From NCBI GenBank assembly GCA_023053575.1, contig JAKZAP010000014.1:8928001-8992000 (forward strand): a stretch of 64,000 bases of DNA, read 5' to 3'. Both the position numbers and the translations under genes were made by a program. The stretch is from Branchinecta lynchi (Eukaryota > Arthropoda > Branchiopoda > Anostraca > Branchinectidae). Below, piece by piece: positions 57,783 to 64,000 of the stretch. Positions within the stretch are counted from its first letter, which is position 1. Each line of letters starts with the position of its first letter. The notes under the pieces were generated by a model. It was given only the letters and a program-made list of their open reading frames with translations. It ran no database searches and was not told where the DNA came from.

Positions 57783-58465
57783 AGAAAGTCGTCTCACTTT
57801 TATTATGACCAACACTAGAGCCTAGGATTTTGTCAAATTGGTAGGAAGGAAGTTTGGAACTTAGTGATGTGACTGGATATCAGTTTTTCTTCCGGGATGA
57901 CTTCGAAAAGCGCCATTTCGGCAACTGTCGTTTTTGAAGAGCAACCGTGGTAGAGATACCGCGGTAACTGTAAAAACGACTAATTGCAGATCCAAGACAT
58001 CTCACTTTCATCATGACCAACAATAGATCCTAGGATTTTATCAAATTGTTGGGAAAAAAGTTTGGAACTTAGTGATGTGACTGGATATCACTTTTTCTTC
58101 CGGGATGACTTCGCAAAGCGCCATTTCGGCAACTGTCGTTTTTGAAGAGCAACCGTGGTAGAGATACCGCGGTAACTGTAAAAACGAGTTATTGCAGATC
58201 CAAGACATCTCACTTTCATCATGACCAACAATAGATCCTAGGATTTTATCAAATTGGTGGTAAAGAAGTTTGGAACTTAGTGATGTGACTGGATATCACT
58301 TTTTCTTCCGGGATGACTTCGAAAAGCGCCATTTCGGCAACTGTCGTTTTTGCAGAGCAACCGTGTTAGAGATACCGCGGTAACTGTAAAACGACTAACT
58401 GCAGATCCAGTTACCGTAGTAACAGATACCATGATAACGGCAAAAACGCAACTAATCTTTCCTTA
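57783..58465 (-). repeat. Palindromic MITE-like family, tandem triplicate
   Basis: Three head-to-tail units with a period of about 208 bp (CATCTCACTTTCATCATGACC at about 57998 and 58206, a variant at 57792). Each contains TTCCGGGATGACTTCG, GCGCCATTTCGGCAACTGTC and GATACCGCGGTAACTG. The family end AGATACCATGATAAC...GCAAAAACGCAACTA comes last. It ends 69 bp from DENND5 exon b. Confidence 0.75.
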
Positions 58466-58530
58466 GTCTTCGCCGTTCGCGAGATAACGTTCGCGCGACA
58501 AACATGCCGTTCGCGCGATAAAAGTCTTAC

Positions 58531-58730
58531 CTGGCTCGGCTGAATCACAAAGTTCTCATAGCCGCCAAACATCATTGTGAACCGATTCAGCATCAGTTCG
58601 CGTATCTCATTGTTAAACCGCATATCGTCAATATATCTATCCAGCTCAGCGTTGCCAACAGTCTTCTTCTGTTTGCTCAGCTGTGACTGCGACAAGCTCT
58701 GTTCAAGATCTGCCATATTTACATGGACAC
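58531..58730 (-). CDS. DENND5: DENND5-like exon b (dDENN, first part)
   Basis: A 200-nt exon with acceptor TGTCTTTTCAG and donor GTAAGAC. Two bases complete a codon and 66 codons follow. Its end reads NNEIRELMLNRFTMMFGGYENFVIQPSQ across two short stretches (NNEIRELMLNRF, then MMFGGYENFVIQPSQ). The family has the near-identical IREVFANRFTQMF...YEVFVIQPSQ at the start of the conserved dDENN block. An internal ATG at 58716 could be mistaken for a start codon, but the frame stays open through VHVN to the acceptor and the family continues upstream, so this is an internal exon. It ends in phase 0. A palindromic MITE-like tandem array ends about 69 bp past the donor and a hAT-like insertion lies about 400 bp upstream. 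Confidence 0.88.
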
Positions 58731-58741
58731 CTGAAAAGACA

Positions 58742-59137
58742 GTTGCAGGTTAATACATGATCTAGACTAGACAAGAGCAAAATAACACTAGGAAGCAGCA
58801 CCAAGACTTTGAAAAAAGTGACACACTCGAACAGCAGCGAACGGTCCTACTGAAACTCTATTAGTCGTGCACCAGCGCTGGCTCCGACAAATCCATATTC
58901 TGAACACAGCAAAAAATAAGATCCAACCTCCCTGTTTTCTCGATGTATGCAGGACGCATGTTAGTTGTCCTAGAACTTTCTAGACCCGCAAGGTTGTCTC
59001 TGCTTTGAGTGTCCCAAGCGTCGTGGGTGACGCTACTAGTAAGGCCCGTCCCCAATTAATGGGGAGCACAGGTCTTGGCACTAGTCCCTAATGTTCTTTT
59101 GCTCTGACTAGACGAGAACAAAATAACATTAAGGCAG
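58742..59137. other. Diverged local duplication, no gene
   Basis: GACTAGAC(A/G)AGA(G/A)CAAAATAACA occurs at about 58764 and 59107. The block TCTTGGC(A/G)CTAGTCCCT(A/G)ATG occurs at 59073 and 61363, and TTCTGAACACAGCA at 58897 and 61347. A local segment was duplicated before the hAT-like insertion. Confidence 0.5.
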
Positions 59138-59521
59138 CAGTGGCAAAACTAGCCCATTTTCGTGGCGGGGGGGGGGGGGGGGGCAAGCCCAAATTTTACC
59201 GACAAGATTTAATGATTTACCGAAAAAAAGCGCCGTTACGGCAACGGCCCACGTTTCCCATAAACGTATCTTACAACCGTTGTAATAATAAGCTGTACCA
59301 TATCAATTGAGATGGTTTTCTAATGAAATTAATGAATTCGCCATTAACTTCCTTGCACCATTGGTTATGACATAGATCCAGGAACATACTATGCAAGTCA
59401 GTAGTCTTGCAAATCAGAAAAGTAGTGACAGACACTGCAACAGATTACTTCACTGCTTGAAGATTTACGCGGCTGTCTTCTTCGCCTGTAAACTAAGCGG
59501 TTGTGGGCGGTTCAAAACTTT

Positions 59522-59655
59522 AGCATCTACGAGTTCGTAAAGTTTGTCTGTCCTTCTGTTACCATGATAACTCTCAAAGGGGGTGAGATATTTTGTTGAA
59601 ATCTGGTACGAGGATGCGTTGCATCAAAGTACAGGTGAAGTGAACGGGCAATCCA
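59522..59655 (+). repeat. Family W remnant (5' part)
   Basis: Only the GTTTGTCTGTCCTTCTGTTAC, GATAACTCTCAAAGGGGGTG, GAGATATTTTGTTGAAATCTG and GATGCGTTGCATCAAAGTAC part is present. The internal tandem units are absent. Confidence 0.6.
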
Positions 59656-59659
59656 GTTT

Positions 59660-60580
59660 TATGAAAACTTGATGGCTGATGGGAGTAGATGCACTAAATT
59701 TGCTGCTTCTGTGTCCGAACGAAATCCGACAACTGAGTGGAAGGTAAGGTCAGAGTCACTTTGTGATAGGCTCCAAGAACCAAACGGTTGCATGGGCGTT
59801 ATAAAGGGTACTGTAGGCCCAACGGATAGAGTGATTTGGATAAAACTTGGAAGGTACAAAACTCATGGGACCTAGACTAGTAATTTGAGGCCGAAACCGG
59901 ATATGACCTCCGTTGGGTGACGGTGGGGCTGAGGGGTACCGGACCGGTAGGCCCACTGGAAATTTTTCGGAAATGCTCCAGTTCGAGTGACGCAGATGCC
60001 AAATATGTGCAATTTATATGTCCGAACCTCTTCTTGCCATTATGGTAGTGCTATGGGGGGACTGGAGGTGGGTCCTGGATATTTTCTTAAATGCTTAGGG
60101 ATCAAATCGGTTGAACGATTGAGATAGACTTTGCAATACTGCGTCCATGTGACCATTGTGTTATTTAGATATCCTTGCCTGATCCAACCTCGGTGAGCCG
60201 AGTTGGTTGGGATATCACTGACGGAAATTTGAAAGTCATAAGTCACTGAATAAAGTGTTTCCCGGATTGGTAAACAGCCAGATGAACCCAAAAGGGCAGT
60301 TTATGGGTGGGAACAGAGAAATCACTCAAGAACAGTTCGAAGAAACAGGTTTGCCGGTGTTGTTGGTTTACCGTCAAGGAACAGAAAGTAACGAAGAAGT
60401 GTTTGGTTAGTGCACTTTCGGATTTATAGACGAGAATATTCCACTCACCACGTCAAAAACTCTCGCACTGAGGAATAAACAGACCGAAAAAGAGAGTTCC
60501 CTTTTACCGACAGGACTTTTCCCAGTCACTGTATCGAAAAATGAAAATAACAGATATAAATATCTCGATCCTATCATCGG
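59660..60580. other. Interior of the hAT-like element, no gene
   Basis: Some K-like phrasing on both strands but no clear copy. Small frames without support. Confidence 0.35.
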
Positions 60581-60584
60581 CTTG

Positions 60585-61262
60585 ATTCCCGACAAGGCTT
60601 TGGTCGATACCGCACCGACAAAAAATTCTGATTTCCAGACAAGAAGCTTCCTGTCGGTATCAGAAACGGTATTAGGAAAGTGTTTTTATCAGAGCTCTTG
60701 CTGGTACTGAAAACGGAATAGAGAGAGAGAGAGAGAGATAGAGATAGGTTTATTTAAACAACATCATAGCTGACAGCTAATTTGCTTTGCTTCACTATAC
60801 TAAATAATCCTTGCACCGTCTCCGCACCGACAAACGCTGTCGATTTCCAAACAAGAAGTTTCCTGATTTACCTAAAGAGCTGTTGTCGGTATTGAAAACG
60901 GAATCCGTGCACCGACAGACGTTGTCGATTTCACTACAGTTTCATGGTTTACCGACACAGTTTTCGTCAGTATCAGAAACGAAATGAGGAAAGTATCTTG
61001 TCGGTAAAGAAAATCAAATCTACGCACCGTCTCCGCACCGATGAACGGTGCAGATTGTCCAACAAGAAGTTTCCTGGCTTACCGATAAAGCCTTTGTCGG
61101 TATCAGAAACGGAGTGCTAAAGCGTGCCGTACCGACAAACGCTGCCTATTTCCAACAGGAAGTTTCCTGTTTTACCGACAGAGCTTTTGTCGGTATCAGA
61201 AACGATGTGATAAAAAGCTTCGCACCGACAAACACTACCGATTTACCGACAGGATTTTTCGT
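60585..61262 (+). repeat. Tandem array of about 85-bp units
   Basis: Units carry CGCACCGACAAACGCTG, ATTTCCAACAAGAAGTTTCCTG, TTTACCGACA and TTGTCGGTATCAGAAACGG. At least six diverged units, with a (GA)n run at 60721-60740 inside. ACCGACAAAGC-TTTTGTCGGT is itself a palindrome, so each unit can fold. Confidence 0.75.
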
Positions 61263-61314
61263 GTGCCCACGACCCCCCCCCCCCCCCCCCCCCCCCCCCC
61301 TAGTTTCGTCACTG

Positions 61315-62249
61315 CTAAGGAGTAGCGCCTCCAATAACTTCAAATTCTGAACACAGCACAATCTTGGCGCTAGTCCCTGATGTTCTTTTGATCTGAACTA
61401 GACTGGCCTCACTGATATGGCTACAATAATAATATAACTGCAGTAAAAAAAGGCTTTCGCCTCTGTTAATAAGTACTCCTTCAATCTAAGTTGACTGCAT
61501 ATCATTTCGCTGAAGCAAATCTTAGCTGACTTATCGGTCTGGTACCACCCAAAACGATCGAGAGAACCAGACATCTTACGGCAGTAATGGTATACGATGC
61601 GTATAGGCCTAAGCATTCAAATTAACTCGAGGACCGGGACGGCGATACAAACGTCAAAGCCCAATAGCCGACACATAGTTCAGAAGTCAACAGCTAACCA
61701 TCCCGAACATTTCGCAAAATCATTACTCTTGACGACTAACTCCTTGCCTATGCAAAATCGCTGTAAACCTAGCGGAAGAGCCAGAAGCGGCAACACAGCT
61801 GTCCCCAACGATCGCCGTGATTGGTTGACACAGGATTTGAGTCGTTAGTGAGACGCTTTCTCGTTCTTCCTAAGGAACACTGGCGTGTTTTGGACTTGGT
61901 CATACAGAGTATTCCAAAGGAGTTAACCCATAGCCCAAAAGTTATATTTCCGGGTTCGTGAAGTGTTTTAACGAAGCGTGAATTTTTGTAAGCGTACTGA
62001 CATTAGATACATATATTGTGATTTGTTCTGTTTGTTTGACAATAATCACAAATTTGGTTTATAACCACGATAGTCGATTTTGGTTTATTTATTTGGTTTA
62101 TAACCACGATAGTCGATTTTTACAATAAATTTTCTATTTATCTATCTATCACTAGCACTAGTAGTTTCAAGAAAAATACTTCGGGGTGATGCGCAGCCAT
62201 GACGGAGCCACGGAGGCATCGTCCCCAGATTCTCAACAAGAAGACTTAC
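61315..62249. other. DENND5 intron, no other feature recognised
   Basis: It includes the second part of the local duplication (61345-61410) and a direct duplication GGTTTATAACCACGATAGTC at about 62056 and 62096. A plus frame at 61597-61848 has no known match. Confidence 0.45.
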
Positions 62250-62404
62250 CTGCTTTCCTGGCGAGTTCAGAGACGGTCCGGAAGGCCTCCGAATTCTGCA
62301 GCACTTCTGAGACATTCTGACGGGAAGCGTGTCCTTCGTCACCGGAAATCCCTGAATCTGAGCCCCATGAAATATGCTTCCTCGTCGAAAGCTGAGGTGA
62401 TCCA
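62250..62404 (-). CDS. DENND5: DENND5-like exon a (segment before dDENN)
   Basis: This 155-nt exon follows a strong acceptor (T-rich tract, then CCCTGCAG) and ends at a GTAAGT donor. It encodes one trailing base, 51 codons, and one leading base of the next codon. The start GSPQLS and the end SEAFRTVSELARKAG match the family segment GSPLHS...ENETIARLQALVKRTG just ahead of dDENN. The last base joins with the first two of the next exon to give Gly, exactly where the family has Gly-Val. The reading frame stays open further upstream to about 62583, so a longer exon from another acceptor cannot be excluded, but the GSP match and pyrimidine tract favour this start. The middle is Ser/Gly-rich and probably disordered. 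Confidence 0.8.
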
Positions 62405-62688
62405 CTGCAGGGAAAAAATTGCTTATACTCGCAGGATAGACAAGGGCTGCTACTAGAGGCGTATTCTCTCCGTTCCCCCAGGACTCCACTTGAGGAGTCC
62501 CCGCGTGTTTGTTTGTCCCGGGGACTCACTTCCCGTATTCTCGCGAGTCCCACGAAACGGGAAATTATCATCATCATCATCATTAGATCTGCGTCAAAGT
62601 ACGTGCTGGCAACTTACAGATTGCATCTGTAATCCCTTGCATCTAGAATCCAAAGAGAGAAATTTCTAAATTTTGGTATATATGTTAT

Positions 62689-62858
62689 GACTTTTCACTA
62701 CGTAGAGTTGAGCGTCCGATGCGATAAGACTGCGCTTTCTTTTAGACCAGGCGGCCAAGTCATTCTTCCTTTGACACGCATGAAGAATGACTTTGCCGAC
62801 TTAAAATCAGTCTGAAATTAAGTCGCATGGAGCGCTAGACTCTGTGCAGTGAAAAGTC
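62689..62858. mobile_element. 170-bp MITE with imperfect inverted ends
   Basis: Left GACTTTTCACTACGTAGAG...GCGTCCGATGCGA; right on the other strand GACTTTTCACTGCACAGAG...GCGCTCCATGCGA. It contains an internal inverted pair AAGTCATTCTTCCTTTGAC / GCATGAAGAATGACTTTGCC. No target duplication clear. Confidence 0.65.
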
Positions 62859-62959
62859 TTAACTGCTATAGCATAAAATGTTTGAAATTTCGCTCCGTTC
62901 TATTATTTTAATATCAGGACATAAGGGGTTAGATATACAACATGGCAGGTGCCAATATG

Positions 62960-63320
62960 TCCTTTACAGGACCCCTCGCACTATTTACTACTCAACTTAC
63001 GTTATTTTAAAATGTTTGAATACTTTAAAACTAGGCTGTGCTTTCAACAAATAACCCACGGTTTGGAAGCCTTTTCCGAGACCCGTTGACTTACAGCGAA
63101 AACAGGGGGAAAATTTACATAACCGGTTTTTCTAGAAAACATTCTCCCAGACAACCGTCGACAGCGTGATACACATCGAAGGTAGCAAAACACGGCAAGT
63201 GAGAAAATCAACGTGATTTTATTAGAGGGCTTAGAATGTACAGTACGAAATTGGGGTCTCCAGGTTTAGAAATATACGGAGTGACTATGGAAGTGGGTTG
63301 CGTTAGTATTACAAACCTTT
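62960..63320 (+). repeat. Family P copy 3 (unbroken)
   Basis: Matches copy 2: AGGACCCCTCGCACTATTTAC, CCGAGACCCGTTGACTTAC, AACCGGTTTTTC, GACAACCGTCGACAG, TACGAAATTGGGGTCTCC and GGTTGCGTTAGTATTAC. Intact where copy 1 carries W copy 2. Confidence 0.75.
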
Positions 63321-64000
63321 CCATCAGCAAAAAGAATAGAAGGGCTATGATTTCTCGACCAATTAGAACATGCAAACAAATATGTACTATTTTTCAGCGT
63401 TAAAGTTCAATGGGCACATCAAACTACTCCAATCCCACTCTGTAACAACCTAGGAACAATGCTTACCCCCTAGATCAGCAGCTTTTCAACAGTTTCCTCT
63501 ATGTGATATTTCAAAGCGTAATTTTTTTGGCCAGTACATGCTCAATTTACTAGCTTGGACAAAGTTAAAAGCTATGTTTCTTATAATACTTGGTAGGTCT
63601 TTATTTTTTGCATAAATCAGCCAGTATATTTCAGATTTTAATAGGTTATTTGTTTTTTAATGATTTTTTTACCTATGTTATTTCTTATAAGCTTATTGCA
63701 TATTCTGGTACATTTTATAAAGCAAGCTAATCAAGCTTCACAACACTATTCCACAAAGAAAAAACTTTGAATAGGCACTTTAAGCCATGGGACTTCTGAT
63801 GACACACTAGAACAATCAGGTAAACTGCATCTGCGGCTTGACTTTGGTGATGTCTCAAATATATCCTTTTCTATCAAGCATTGCTGGGAGTTTTTGAATT
63901 TCCTGCCACGAGATCCCAGCTCCTAAGATTTGGATCGCCGAAATGCCAGAGAGGTAAAGACAAGGGATAACAAGAAAATGGCCGATTTTCGTAGCGGCTT
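63321..64000. other. Stretch without a recognised gene
   Basis: AT-rich sequence to the window end. No further upstream DENND5 exon was found here on the minus strand. Confidence 0.5.

Larger units (their letters stand above)
59138..61314. mobile_element. hAT-like element with poly-G/poly-C subterminal runs
   Basis: Ends CAGTGGCAAAACTAG (left) and, on the other strand, CAGTGACGAAACTAG (right). They are followed by 17 G at 59167-59183 and 28 C at 61273-61300, so the runs are also inverted. CAGTGRCRNAACTAGGGGG ends are typical of animal hAT elements. Flanks TAAGGCAG and CTAAGGAG are similar but not an exact 8-bp duplication. No transposase; the interior holds a W remnant and a tandem array. 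Confidence 0.7.
22385..62404 (-). other. DENND5: DENND5-like gene, partial (five exons, four introns)
   Basis: Five minus-strand exons form one gene model: 62250-62404, 58531-58730, 36368-36579, 28977-29216 and 22385-22535. Each internal boundary has AG before and GT after the exon. Codon phases join without conflict: one base plus two, then 0, then two plus one, then two plus one, then 0. The joined product is about 319 residues and follows DENND5A/B in order: helical segment before dDENN, dDENN, linker, start of RUN1. DENND5 proteins bind Rab6 and act at the Golgi and endosomes; this is family knowledge. Introns are about 3.5, 22.0, 7.2 and 6.4 kb and are mostly transposable elements. Upstream exons (uDENN/cDENN) and downstream exons (rest of RUN1, PLAT, RUN2) were not found and probably lie outside the window. 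Choice between DENND5A and DENND5B is not possible, since the split is vertebrate. Confidence 0.85.

Noticed and set aside
58411..58716. A complete 101-codon minus-strand gene starting at the ATG at 58716
   Set aside because: Only the first 62 codons match DENND5; after the splice donor at 58530 the frame reads intron. The ATG is internal to an exon that begins at 58730.
61146..61361. Gly-rich/Pro-rich proteins across 61260-61305
   Set aside because: These are translations of the poly-C run at a transposon end.
62142..62489. Minus-strand frame MESWGNGENTPLVAAL... overlapping exon a
   Set aside because: It is a different frame from the one that matches DENND5 and crosses the donor at 62249 without support.

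Overview
This is an animal (metazoan) genomic window: a stretch of long, repeat-filled introns around a few small coding exons. The one host gene I can identify is a DENND5-type gene (DENND5A/B, Rab6-interacting protein 1 family) on the minus strand. Five exons totalling 958 nt lie at 62250-62404, 58531-58730, 36368-36579, 28977-29216 and 22385-22535. They have consensus splice sites, mutually compatible phases, and protein order matching the family from the end of the DENN module (dDENN) into the first RUN domain. Earlier and later exons were not found, so the gene is partial. Its introns span about 40 kb and consist mostly of mobile DNA.

Layout. 0-8 kb: the end of a GGGATCCC-type repeat (family W), a second interspersed family (K), a hAT-like end, a 1.5-kb GC-rich-ended hAT-like element with a perfect 8-bp target duplication (3245-4772), then a low-repeat stretch (4.8-8 kb) with coding-like pieces on the plus strand that I cannot name. 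8-12.5 kb: K and W copies; one W copy splits a third family (P). 12.5-18.2 kb: a five-unit higher-order tandem array bracketed by 27-bp perfect inverted repeats. 19.4-21.4 kb: a decayed non-LTR retrotransposon (LINE-C). 21.7-29 kb: W and K copies around two DENND5 exons. 29.7-34.7 kb: three related LINE-D pieces, one carrying a 737-codon reverse transcriptase reading frame. 39.4-52.7 kb: a CR1/L2-like LINE (LINE-A) opened by two nested insertions. 52.7-54.7 kb: a K copy. 55.8-58.5 kb: a Ty3/gypsy pol fragment with integrase upstream of reverse transcriptase, between copies of a palindromic MITE-like family. 59.1-61.3 kb: a hAT-like element with poly-G/poly-C next to its ends. 62.7-63.3 kb: a small MITE and a P copy.

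The most interesting system is the nest inside LINE-A. A 7.2-kb foldback-type element (40921-48122) has terminal inverted repeats built of about 16-bp tandem units plus an inner non-repeated inverted part. It is flanked by a perfect 8-bp duplication and interrupts the LINE endonuclease in frame. It resembles Drosophila Foldback and sea-urchin TU elements, and its interior holds two same-orientation K+W modules. A second insertion (W, 49431-51007) interrupts the same LINE open reading frame inside the reverse transcriptase. Because the LINE frame resumes after each insertion, both act as natural filled sites that define the element ends.

The organism is an invertebrate-like metazoan. TU-like foldbacks and gypsy elements with INT before RT were first described in deuterostomes, which hints at, but does not prove, a deuterostome. 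Family names W, K, P, LINE-A, LINE-C and LINE-D are labels used only here. Family assignments rest on reading the sequence and on memory of the families; no database search was run.
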